Origin: UBA8653 sp963978155
GTDB lineage: Bacteria > Planctomycetota > Phycisphaerae > Phycisphaerales > SM1A02
NCBI GenBank assembly: GCA_963978155.1
Contig: CAXBRK010000010.1
Span: 1 to 34,817 of the forward strand
Direction of reading: 5' to 3'
Length of the DNA stretch: 34,817 nucleotides
Below the pieces are notes generated by a model that made no database searches, was not told where the DNA came from, and saw only the letters and a program-made list of their open reading frames with translations. Numbering within the stretch: the first letter of the stretch is position 1; each line of letters starts with the position of its first letter. A program made the translations under genes and the position numbers. Positions 22,944-29,809 of the stretch are shown here, in pieces.

Positions 22944-23714
22944 TCAGTCGATTTGAAGATCGATTGTCACGGGGGCGTGGTCCGACACGCCGAGACTGTG
23001 TTCTCGGTGGACAATGGGGCGAGAACACTTGCACTTGGCTGCGTCGTTGAGGAGCCAGTGATCGATCCGCCATCCCCGATCCAGCGCACGAGCTTGTCCG
23101 CGATTCGACCACCAGGTGTACGGACCGTCGCATTCACCTGCTTGATCACGCACCGGGTCGTGCCATCCGCGTTGCAACAGGTCGGCGAACCAGGCGCGTT
23201 CATGGGGGAGAAAACCACTCGTCTTTTGGTTGCTCTTCCAGTGGAAGATGTCCCGTTCGGTGGGGGCGACGTTGAAGTCTCCTGCCAAGCAGACCGGTTC
23301 GGCTTTCTTGCGCCATGGTTCAGCCCACGCGGTGAACTCTTCCAACATCTGGTCTTTGACTTTTTGTCGAGCCTCTGAAGAGGACCCACTGGGGAGATAA
23401 AGGCAGCCAACGACAACGCCACCAGTGCGGGCCACGATGACCCGGCCTTCTTGATCGGGGCCGCCTAGGCCTGTTTCCAGCACTTCAATGGGCGAGCGAG
23501 ACCAAATGGCGGTGCCGCTGTAGCCAGGCTTTTCGGCGGGGTTCCAGACCACGTGCCACCGGGGAGGATCGGCCCATGGTGCAGGGAGATCTCCGGGAAA
23601 CGCTCGAACCTCTTGCAGCAGAACCACTTGTGGTCGAATCTTCTGCACGACCTCCGGAAGCCCTTTTTTGAGAGCGCTTCGGAGACCGTTCACATTCCAC
23701 GTCATCAACCGCAT
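22944..23714 (-). CDS. xth: Exodeoxyribonuclease III
   Basis: This AP endonuclease and 3'-exonuclease of base-excision repair has 256 residues, typical for the ExoA/Xth family. It shows WNVNGLRSAL with the metal-site Asn7, LLQEVRAF with the catalytic Glu, SGTAIWSR, YLPSGSS, AGDFNVAPTE (catalytic Asp and Asn), YTWWSNRGQARALDRGWRID and the closing SDHAPVTID with the catalytic Asp-His. The start ATG 23714 is preceded by a CATAAT box at 23729-23724 on the minus strand, 9 bases away, so the leader may be very short. A perfect 7-bp inverted repeat lies over the expected -35 region. It is divergent from recA, which suggests a shared DNA-repair control region. Confidence 0.96.
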   Translation of the reverse strand: MRLMTWNVNGLRSALKKGLPEVVQKIRPQVVLLQEVRAFPGDLPAPWADPPRWHVVWNPAEKPGYSGTAIWSRSPIEVLETGLGGPDQEGRVIVARTGGVVVGCLYLPSGSSSEARQKVKDQMLEEFTAWAEPWRKKAEPVCLAGDFNVAPTERDIFHWKSNQKTSGFLPHERAWFADLLQRGWHDPVRDQAGECDGPYTWWSNRGQARALDRGWRIDHWLLNDAAKCKCSRPIVHREHSLGVSDHAPVTIDLQID

Positions 23715-23735
23715 GTTGGGGGGATTATGCGGTCG

Positions 23736-23756
23736 GACTGACGCCCATTGTCAGTC
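23736..23756. promoter_or_regulatory. Inverted repeat over the exoA promoter
   Basis: GACTGAC (23736-23742) and GTCAGTC (23750-23756) are perfect inverted arms 7 bases apart. The right arm overlaps CTGACA (minus strand, 23754-23749), which sits 19 bases before the CATAAT -10 candidate of the exodeoxyribonuclease gene. Position and symmetry suit an operator. A 7-bp repeat by chance somewhere in such a region is not rare. Confidence 0.4.
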
Positions 23757-23811
23757 TGGGCCAAGAAAAATTCCGCTGAACTGGGCAAACTTCAGAGTTG
23801 TCGCCGATACT

Positions 23812-23831
23812 GTTCTGACCCCTGACAGAAC
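23812..23831. promoter_or_regulatory. Dyad upstream of recA, candidate damage-response operator
   Basis: GTTCTG (23812-23817) and CAGAAC (23826-23831) are perfect inverted arms with an 8-base spacer; internally CTGAC occurs twice in tandem, 2 bases apart. It lies between divergent exoA and recA. It differs from the classic LexA boxes (CTGT-N8-ACAG of gamma-proteobacteria, GAAC-N4-GTTC of Gram-positives), but a LexA-type role is possible. Confidence 0.4.
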
Positions 23832-23869
23832 CCGAACGAATATGGATGGGTTGGGGTTTGATGGATGAT

Positions 23870-23917
23870 CTGCAGCAAGATCCACCGCTTGGACGACGGC
23901 GTCCTAGGCTGCTGCAG
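23870..23917 (+). promoter_or_regulatory. Long stem-loop in the recA upstream region
   Basis: CTGCAGCA (23870-23877) pairs with TGCTGCAG (23910-23917). Inside, GCTTGGACG (23887-23895) pairs with CGTCCTAGGC (23900-23909) around a 4-base ACGG loop with one bulged T and one G-U pair. The left side keeps a 9-base internal loop. It sits 84 bases before the recA start, so if transcription begins upstream it would be part of the recA leader RNA. No T run follows, so it is not a classical terminator. Confidence 0.45.
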
Positions 23918-24001
23918 GACAACCGACACGGCACGTTGGAATGATGCTCCAGCGGGCCACTCTGGATGAGATGAGCGAACAGCAAGGAGCACGCTTTAGC
24001 C

Positions 24002-25096
24002 ATGGCAGCACGCAAAAAAAACACCACTCCCGCCCCTGACGCAGAGTCCGCCGGTCGCCAAGCCGCGCTGGATCGGGCCCTCGCCCAGATTGAGAAGACG
24101 TACGGCAAAGGCTCGATCATGCGCCTCGAAGGGGATGGCCTCACCGCACCTCCCGGAATCGGAACGGGCTCCCTGAGCTTGGATTTGGCCTTGGGTGGTC
24201 GAGGGGTGCCCAAGGGGCGCATCGTTGAAGTGTTCGGGCCAGAATCCAGTGGTAAAACCACGCTTGCTTTGACCATTGCGGCCGAAGCCCAGAAGGCTGG
24301 CGGTGTGGTGGCGTTCATTGATGCCGAACATGCGTTGGATCCCACATGGGCACGGCGCATCGGCGTCAACGTTGAAGAGATGTTGGTCTCCCAACCGGAT
24401 ACGGGTGAGCAGGCGCTTGAGATCTGCGAACTGCTGGTGCGTTCGAATGCCACCAACGTGATTGTGGTGGACTCGGTGGCCGCCCTTATTCCCAAAGCGG
24501 AAATTGAAGGTGAAATGGGTGATTCCCACGTTGGTTTGCAGGCTCGACTGATGAGCCAGGCGATGCGAAAGCTGACTGGTGCGATCAACCGAAGCGATTG
24601 CACGGTGATTTTCATCAACCAGATCCGTGAGAAGATCGGCGTGATGTTTGGTTCGCCGGAAACCACCACCGGTGGTCGAGCTTTGAAGTTCTATTCGTCG
24701 GTTCGTATTGATATTCGGCGTATCGGTTCCATCAAAGACGGCGACAAAGCCATTGGCAACCACGTGCGCTGCAAGGTGGTCAAAAACAAGATCGCACCGC
24801 CATTCCAACAAGCCGAGTTCGACATCATGTTCAACGAAGGCATTTCGTGGAGCGGCGACTTGTTGGACCTGGCCGTCATCGAAGGCATCTGTCAAAAGAG
24901 TGGTGCGTGGTTCTCTTGGGGAGACGTGCGCATGGGGCAGGGCCGGGAAACCGCCAAGCAATTCCTTCGCGACAACCCCGAGGCGGCGGCCGAGATTCGA
25001 GAAAAAGTTCTCGCCGCGCGTGGGGTCCTGCCCGAGTCGGAAGCGGAAGTTGAAGCCGCCGCGGAGGCGGAGGATGCCGCGGCCGTGGAGGTCTAA
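24002..25096 (+). CDS. recA: Recombinase RecA
   Basis: RecA forms filaments on single-stranded DNA for homologous recombination and induces LexA self-cleavage. The protein has 364 residues. The Walker A motif is GPESSGKTT (79-87). FIDAEHALDP, the Walker B-like VIVVDSVAALIPKAEIEGE, the DNA-binding loop and adjacent GDSHVGLQARLMSQAMRKLT, FINQIREKIGVMFGSPETTT and GGRALKFYSSVRIDIRR are all canonical. A basic N-terminal extension (AARKKNTTPAPDAES) and an acidic Glu/Ala-rich tail (EVEAAAEAEDAAAVEV) are present; the latter normally dampens activity. An AAGGAG lies about 12 bases before the ATG. The upstream region (23715-24001) carries two dyads and a long stem-loop. Confidence 0.98.
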   Translation: MAARKKNTTPAPDAESAGRQAALDRALAQIEKTYGKGSIMRLEGDGLTAPPGIGTGSLSLDLALGGRGVPKGRIVEVFGPESSGKTTLALTIAAEAQKAGGVVAFIDAEHALDPTWARRIGVNVEEMLVSQPDTGEQALEICELLVRSNATNVIVVDSVAALIPKAEIEGEMGDSHVGLQARLMSQAMRKLTGAINRSDCTVIFINQIREKIGVMFGSPETTTGGRALKFYSSVRIDIRRIGSIKDGDKAIGNHVRCKVVKNKIAPPFQQAEFDIMFNEGISWSGDLLDLAVIEGICQKSGAWFSWGDVRMGQGRETAKQFLRDNPEAAAEIREKVLAARGVLPESEAEVEAAAEAEDAAAVEV

Positions 25097-25174
25097 TGGC
25101 GTCCATTTTTTGGGCCGGTTTTTCCGCCGAATTAGCCCGCCAATCCTGAGGCTTGTGCCCTTCAATCACCCCTC

Positions 25175-25202
25175 TCGACGTTTGTGAGGCTCGTGGTAGA
25201 AT
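25175..25202 (+). promoter_or_regulatory. Candidate promoter of the tRNA-Leu gene
   Basis: TAGAAT (25197-25202) fits a -10 box and TCGACG (25175-25180) a weak -35 with a 16-base spacer. The tRNA starts 15 bases after the -10 box, leaving a short leader as is usual for tRNA genes. Confidence 0.5.
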
Positions 25203-25217
25203 CTTCCCTCACGTCAC

Positions 25218-25303
25218 GCGGATGTGGCGGAATTGGCAGACGCGCAAGATTCAGGTTCTTGTGGGAGTAAAATCCCGTGGAGGTTCGAGCCCTCTCATCC
25301 GCA
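25218..25303 (+). tRNA. tRNA-Leu (anticodon CAG)
   Basis: An 86-base class II tRNA. The acceptor stem GCGGATG / CATCCGC pairs at all 7 positions. The anticodon stem CAAGA/TCTTG encloses the loop TTCAGGT with anticodon CAG, which reads CUG leucine codons. A long variable arm (TGGGAGTAAAATCCCG) marks it as leucine or serine type, and the T-arm is GGAGG-TTCGAGC-CCTCT. The discriminator base is A (25303), as in tRNA-Leu. The 3' CCA is not encoded, so it must be added by the CCA enzyme. It is transcribed as a single gene and followed at once by a strong terminator. Confidence 0.97.
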
Positions 25304-25309
25304 CTTTCA

Positions 25310-25333
25310 AGCCCCGCTTTGCGGGGCTTTTTT
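25310..25333 (+). terminator. Intrinsic terminator of the tRNA-Leu gene
   Basis: AGCCCCGC (25310-25317) / GCGGGGCT (25321-25328) has a 3-base TTT loop and is followed by a run of six T (25328-25333). The stem arms are identical to those of the terminator at 8211-8237. Confidence 0.95.
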
Positions 25334-25365
25334 CGTGCCCTGATGGACGAGGCCTGTGACATTGG

Positions 25366-27225
25366 ATGCCGTTGCCGACGTATCCTCCGCTCGTGTCTGA
25401 GGTTGATCCTTCATCCGAACACCCGCCGAAACGTGGTGTGCTGCAGCCCGGCTTCCTTGGGTTGACGGTGGTCCAATTTTTGACCGCGTTGAACGACAAC
25501 ATTTTGAAAAGCACACTTTCCTTTGCGTTGGCCGCCGGTGGGATTTGGGGAGGGCTGCTTGGTCCTGGTGGCCAAGCGTGGGCGGCGTATGGTTTGACCA
25601 TTCCCTTCATCTTCCTCTCCGGCTTTGCGGGGCGTCTGACCGATCGCTTTGGGATGCGCGTCATGGTTCGTGGCGTTAAATCGCTTGAGGTCTTGGTGGC
25701 GTTGTTGGCCCTGCTTGCTTTCCTGAAGGGAAGCGTGGTGATTGGTCTGGCGGCCATGTTCTTGCTTGGCTTGCAAAGTTCGTTCTTCGGGCCCTCGAAG
25801 TACGGCTTGATCCCCGCCCTGATCCGGCCGCGAGATTTGCCCAAAGCCAACGGCATCACCTCGATGGCCACCAATGTGGCGGTGATCTTGGGCATGTTGG
25901 CGGGGGGGCCTATTTATGAGCACTGGCTTGGCGATCCGGTGCGTGTCGATGGCGTGGCCACGACAGTCCAGGTGATGCCTGACCAGTCGGCTGCCACTGC
26001 TTCACCGGACGATTTGAAGATCTCTTACATCTCAGGTGGTGGCCCCTTGCGGGAAGCCGCCGCCATCGAAGGTCGGCTGCAAGCTGGGGGCCTGGCCGCA
26101 GACGCCAAGTTGGTGTTTACGCAGAGCTACCCCGAAGGCCCATGGGTCACGACCTTGCCCGCGGATCTTGCGACCCAAGTGTTCGCGGCAACCGATGCTG
26201 GTTCTCGATCGGTCGAATTGGTTCTGGTTGATCCAGATGCCTCGACCGCGTTGGAAGTGGATCTGGAGCGTTTGCCCAAGGTCTCATTGCCTTTGGTGGT
26301 GAATCCGTCGTCCTCGGCAACTGCCTTGACGGTCCTTGGCCCCCAGGTGGAAGGGGTGGCGTGGCTGCCAGGCTTGGTGGTGTTCGCCGTGGCGGGCTTG
26401 GGCTTGCTCGCGCTTCTGCCACTGCCCAAGGTCCCCCCCATGTCGCCCCAGTTGGTGATTTTCCCCAAAGCGCCCAACATGGTCCACCGGGTGGTGGATG
26501 CCTTGTTTGCCGACTACTGGCGTTCGTTGGTGGCCATGGCCAAATCGCCGCTGCTTCTTTTGGTGATTGCCGACGCGGCGTTCTACCTCATCGCTCATAT
26601 TGCCATCGTGCTGCTCCCCGACTACCGGGAAGTGTTGGGCGTGTCTGAGACCTTGGTCTCGGCCATGCAGGGCCTCTTGGGCTTGGCCATCGGCACCGGC
26701 TGTGTGTTGGCGGGCTTGCTCTCCGGCAAACGAATCCGATTGGGTCTGGCGGCAGGAGGAGTCCTCTGTTTGGGGGTGTGCTTTGGTCTGTGCGGCATGC
26801 TGCCAACCGCCAGTACAGCCGAAGGATTTTTGGCCTCTCGTGATGGTATGACGCTCTATGCCGTCAACTGTCTTGCCTTGGCGATCGGAGGCATCGGCGC
26901 TGGTTTCTATCTGGTGCCGCTGCTGGCGTTGATTCAGCATTTGGCGCCCGCGGCCGAACGGGGCCGATTCTTGGGCACCTGGAATGCTTCGACTTTCTTG
27001 CCAGGGTTGGTTGGGATTGCCATTTTCCAATTGCTTCGAATCGTCGGCGTCCCTTCGGTTCGCATTTGGTTGGTGTGTGCCGCCTTTGCCTTGTTGCTCC
27101 TGCCTTTGTTGGTGCTCGTGGTGCGGTCACTGCAGCGGCATCACTTGGCCGAGGGCTGGACCGTTCCTTTGACGGACCCCGACTCCTCCGATCCTGCCAA
27201 CACATCTCAAAGTGAGCCGGTTTGA
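25366..27225 (+). CDS. LplT-like MFS transporter with large periplasmic insertion
   Basis: The protein has 619 residues with 12 predicted membrane helices. The first helix carries the signature VVQFLTALNDNILKSTLSFA, matching the QFLGAFNDNxFK motif of LplT and the MFS half of LplT-Aas proteins, which flip lysophospholipids across the inner membrane. GRLTDRFGMRV and SSFFGPSKYGLIPALI are also family-like. Helix 5 (about 170-185) and helix 6 (about 330-350) are separated by roughly 140 soluble residues (YISGGGPLREAAAIEGRLQA; LVFTQSYPEGPWVTTLPADL), which topology places in the periplasm. LplT itself has only a short loop there. No acyltransferase domain follows, unlike LplT-Aas fusions. GTG 25393 is an alternative start. 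A cysteine desulfurase gene begins 33 bases later. Confidence 0.9.
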   Translation: MPLPTYPPLVSEVDPSSEHPPKRGVLQPGFLGLTVVQFLTALNDNILKSTLSFALAAGGIWGGLLGPGGQAWAAYGLTIPFIFLSGFAGRLTDRFGMRVMVRGVKSLEVLVALLALLAFLKGSVVIGLAAMFLLGLQSSFFGPSKYGLIPALIRPRDLPKANGITSMATNVAVILGMLAGGPIYEHWLGDPVRVDGVATTVQVMPDQSAATASPDDLKISYISGGGPLREAAAIEGRLQAGGLAADAKLVFTQSYPEGPWVTTLPADLATQVFAATDAGSRSVELVLVDPDASTALEVDLERLPKVSLPLVVNPSSSATALTVLGPQVEGVAWLPGLVVFAVAGLGLLALLPLPKVPPMSPQLVIFPKAPNMVHRVVDALFADYWRSLVAMAKSPLLLLVIADAAFYLIAHIAIVLLPDYREVLGVSETLVSAMQGLLGLAIGTGCVLAGLLSGKRIRLGLAAGGVLCLGVCFGLCGMLPTASTAEGFLASRDGMTLYAVNCLALAIGGIGAGFYLVPLLALIQHLAPAAERGRFLGTWNASTFLPGLVGIAIFQLLRIVGVPSVRIWLVCAAFALLLLPLLVLVVRSLQRHHLAEGWTVPLTDPDSSDPANTSQSEPV

Positions 27226-27258
27226 CGTAAGTTGTGCCGACGCACCGGAATCCACGCC

Positions 27259-28413
27259 ATGACCCACGCAGAATCTGTGTATCTCGACGCCAACGCCACG
27301 ACCATCGCTCATCCGGAAGTGATCGAGTCCATGGTGTCGTGCATGAACGAGCATGGCAATCCCAGCAGTTTGCACCGGGCGGGTCAATCTGCACGACGCC
27401 GGGTGGAGTTGGCCCGAGGCGAAGTGGCGGCTTTGGTTGGGGTTCGACCTTCAGAAATTGTGTTCACCAGCGGCGGGACCGAATCAGACAATCTTGCGAT
27501 TGCGGGAACACTTGATGCGCTTCCCGATCGGCGCCGAGTGTTGGTGGCCGAAGTGGAGCATGCTGCCGTTCGCGAGTGTGTGCAACGTTTGGCTCGACTT
27601 GGCCGCTGCGAGTTGGTCAACCTTCCGGTCGACGACTGTGGCATCGTGCGGCCCAAGGTGGTCGAAGATGCCATTGCCGCGGACCCCGACAACACCGCGC
27701 TGGTCAGCGTGATGTGGGCCAACAACGAAACCGGGGTTGTCCAGCCCATTGCGGACATTGGTGCGGTGTGCCGTGCCCACGGTGTGCGGTTCCACACCGA
27801 TGCCATTCAGGCCATTGGCCGGATCCCCGTGGATCTTTCCGAGGTTCCCGTCGACTTGTTGACGCTGAGCGGTCACAAGTTCCATGGTCCAAAAGGCATT
27901 GGGGCTTTGGTGGTGCGACCTGGACTTCGTCTTGCGCCGCAGAACATCGGCGGACCGCAGGAACGTGAACGTCGTGGGGGGACTGAAAACGTCCCGGGTG
28001 TGGTTGGCCTTGGCGTGGCCGCCCGATTGGCCCAAACGTGGTTGGCCAGCTCCGCGCCGGCGGAATGCGCGAAGTGGCAGCCTGCCTTTGAACGCACCAT
28101 GCGTGCCGCCATCCCCGACGTGGTGGTGCACAGTGAGTGTGCTCAAAGGTTGTGGAACACCAGTTGTTTGGGCTTCCCCGGGCGTCCGGCCGAAGGGCTG
28201 TTGTTGCAACTGTCCGAGGCGGGTGTTGCCTGCAGTGCGGGCAGCGCCTGCGCGTCCGGTTCCATGGAACCTATGCACTCGCTGCTTGCCGTTGGCATGG
28301 ACGAAGCGATGGCCGGTTCGAGTTTGCGCTTTAGTGTGGGACGAGACTTCCCGCTCGATGGCGAAGCGACGGCACGCAAGGTGCTCTCGGTCCTGGCTCC
28401 CGCCGCGGTTTGA
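27259..28413 (+). CDS. Cysteine desulfurase (NifS/IscS class I)
   Basis: This PLP enzyme removes sulfur from cysteine for Fe-S clusters or thiolated tRNA. The protein has 384 residues from ATG 27259, where VYLDANATTIAHPE begins as in relatives; the upstream TTG at 27232 adds unrelated residues. GNPSSLH, TSGGTESDN (70-78), VEHAAV (His101), NNETGVVQPI, HTDAIQAIG and LSGHKFHGPKGIGAL (PLP Lys207) are present. The catalytic loop is ACSAGSACASG, with Cys331 in the class I SGSAC position. IscS has a slightly longer C-terminus. No iscU, iscA or regulator is adjacent. It follows the MFS gene by 33 bases and converges on purD with 6 bases between stops. Confidence 0.95.
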   Translation: MTHAESVYLDANATTIAHPEVIESMVSCMNEHGNPSSLHRAGQSARRRVELARGEVAALVGVRPSEIVFTSGGTESDNLAIAGTLDALPDRRRVLVAEVEHAAVRECVQRLARLGRCELVNLPVDDCGIVRPKVVEDAIAADPDNTALVSVMWANNETGVVQPIADIGAVCRAHGVRFHTDAIQAIGRIPVDLSEVPVDLLTLSGHKFHGPKGIGALVVRPGLRLAPQNIGGPQERERRGGTENVPGVVGLGVAARLAQTWLASSAPAECAKWQPAFERTMRAAIPDVVVHSECAQRLWNTSCLGFPGRPAEGLLLQLSEAGVACSAGSACASGSMEPMHSLLAVGMDEAMAGSSLRFSVGRDFPLDGEATARKVLSVLAPAAV

Positions 28414-28419
28414 GCGGTC

Positions 28420-29763
28420 TTAGCCTTCTGAAGAAGCTTTGGCCCCGATGTCGGTTCGGAAGAACGACCCTTCGAAGGAAATGGCCGCGCAGGCTTCGTT
28501 GGCCAGAGCCCGTGCTCGATCCAAATCTTTCGCCAACGCGGTGACCCCCAACACGCGTCCGCCGCTGGTCACCAGTTCACCGCCTTCGTGCTTGGTCCCG
28601 GCGTGGAACACGATCACTTGCTCGCCCGCGGCACCAAGTTGTTGTGCGGCCTCGATGCCTTGGATGGCCTTGCCTTTTTCGTAAGCGCCGGGATAGCCCT
28701 CACTGCACATCACGACACAGCAGGCAGGGCGCTCATCAAACTCCACGGTGGTGTTGGCCAGGTTCCCCGCGGCGGTATCCCAGAGGATCTTGATGATGTC
28801 CCCTTTGAGCCGGGCCAGCAACGGTTGGCACTCCGGGTCGCCAAAGCGGCAGTTGAACTCGAGCACTTTGGGCCCAGCCTTGGTCAACATCAAGCCGGCG
28901 TACAGCACGCCGCGATAGACAATGCCTTCCCGCTTCAGGGCATCCAAGATGGGCACCAAGATGTCACGTTCCACGGTGGCCATTTGTTCTTCATCCAAGA
29001 CCGGCGCCGGGCAATACGCCCCCATGCCACCGGTGTTTGGTCCCGTGTCGCCTTCCCCGACCCGTTTGTGGTCTTGGGCGGGATCAAGAATCCAGCATGA
29101 ATTGCCATCGGTGAGGGCCAAGATGGAAACCTCGGGCCCGGAGAGCATTTCTTCGATCAGCAGCGTGTCGCCGGCGTCACCGAACTCGCGGTTCACCATG
29201 ACGCGGGTGATGGCCTCTTCCGCCTCGGCCAACGTGCTGCAAATCATGACGCCTTTTCCTGCCGCCAATCCCGCCGCTTTGATCACGCAGGGTTCGTCTT
29301 TGGCGCGGACGTATTCCAAGGCATCCTCGGCGATCGTAAACATTCGAGCATCGGCGGTGGGGACATTTGCCGAACGCATCAGTTGTTTGGCAAAGGCTTT
29401 GTCGGCCTCGAGCCGAGCCCCGTCTGCAGTCGGTCCGAAGACCAATCTTGTGTCCGTGGCCAGGGCATCGTGAATGCCATCGGCCAGCGGGATTTCGGGT
29501 CCAACCACAACCAGTTGAATGTTGTTTTCGTCGCACCAGTTTCGAAGTTGAAAAAGATCGTTCGACTTCTCTTGGAACGGACCGGCGGTTGAGATCGGGC
29601 AGCATTCTCCGAGCGGGGCCAGGCCACCGTGTTTGGCCGCATCGATCCACAGCTTTCCGAGCCGCCCAGATTTCTTGAGCTTCCATCCCAGAGCATGTTC
29701 TCGGCCACCGCCGCCGATGAGCAACACGTTCACTTTGTCAGGGCAGGCGGGGGGTTTGGGCAC
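28420..29763 (-). CDS. purD: Phosphoribosylamine-glycine ligase
   Basis: PurD joins glycine to phosphoribosylamine with ATP in purine synthesis. The protein has 447 residues. VLLIGGGGREHALGWKL (13-29) is the N-terminal binding loop. VVVGPEIPLADGI, EADKAFAKQLM, VIKAAGLAAGKGVMI and LIEEMLSGPEVSILAL belong to the ATP-grasp core. DHKRVGEGDTGPNTGGMGAY is the purD signature, and EFNCRFGDPECQPLL holds the metal-binding residues. The start is GTG 29763 with a good AAAGGAGA 5 bases upstream. It stands alone rather than in a pur operon. The final tail (DIGAKASSEG) is variable. Confidence 0.97.
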   Translation of the reverse strand: MPKPPACPDKVNVLLIGGGGREHALGWKLKKSGRLGKLWIDAAKHGGLAPLGECCPISTAGPFQEKSNDLFQLRNWCDENNIQLVVVGPEIPLADGIHDALATDTRLVFGPTADGARLEADKAFAKQLMRSANVPTADARMFTIAEDALEYVRAKDEPCVIKAAGLAAGKGVMICSTLAEAEEAITRVMVNREFGDAGDTLLIEEMLSGPEVSILALTDGNSCWILDPAQDHKRVGEGDTGPNTGGMGAYCPAPVLDEEQMATVERDILVPILDALKREGIVYRGVLYAGLMLTKAGPKVLEFNCRFGDPECQPLLARLKGDIIKILWDTAAGNLANTTVEFDERPACCVVMCSEGYPGAYEKGKAIQGIEAAQQLGAAGEQVIVFHAGTKHEGGELVTSGGRVLGVTALAKDLDRARALANEACAAISFEGSFFRTDIGAKASSEG

Positions 29764-29767
29764 GGTG

Positions 29768-29775
29768 TCTCCTTT
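29768..29775 (-). promoter_or_regulatory. Shine-Dalgarno supporting the GTG start of purD
   Basis: AAAGGAGA on the minus strand leaves 5 bases between GGAG and GTG 29763, which supports this non-ATG start. Confidence 0.8.
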
Positions 29776-29809
29776 GCTCGATTGAGATGGGGAATCCTAC
29801 CCTGCGGCC

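Noticed and set aside
23715..24001. Classical LexA box upstream of recA
   Set aside because: Neither CTGT-N8-ACAG nor GAAC-N4-GTTC was found; only the non-classical dyad is reported, as a candidate.
23996..25165. 389-codon minus-strand frame opposite recA
   Set aside because: recA is unambiguous on the plus strand; this frame has no family features.
28403..28437. Terminator between the cysteine desulfurase and purD stops
   Set aside because: Only 4-bp stems (such as CTTC/GAAG) are possible, and no T run follows.
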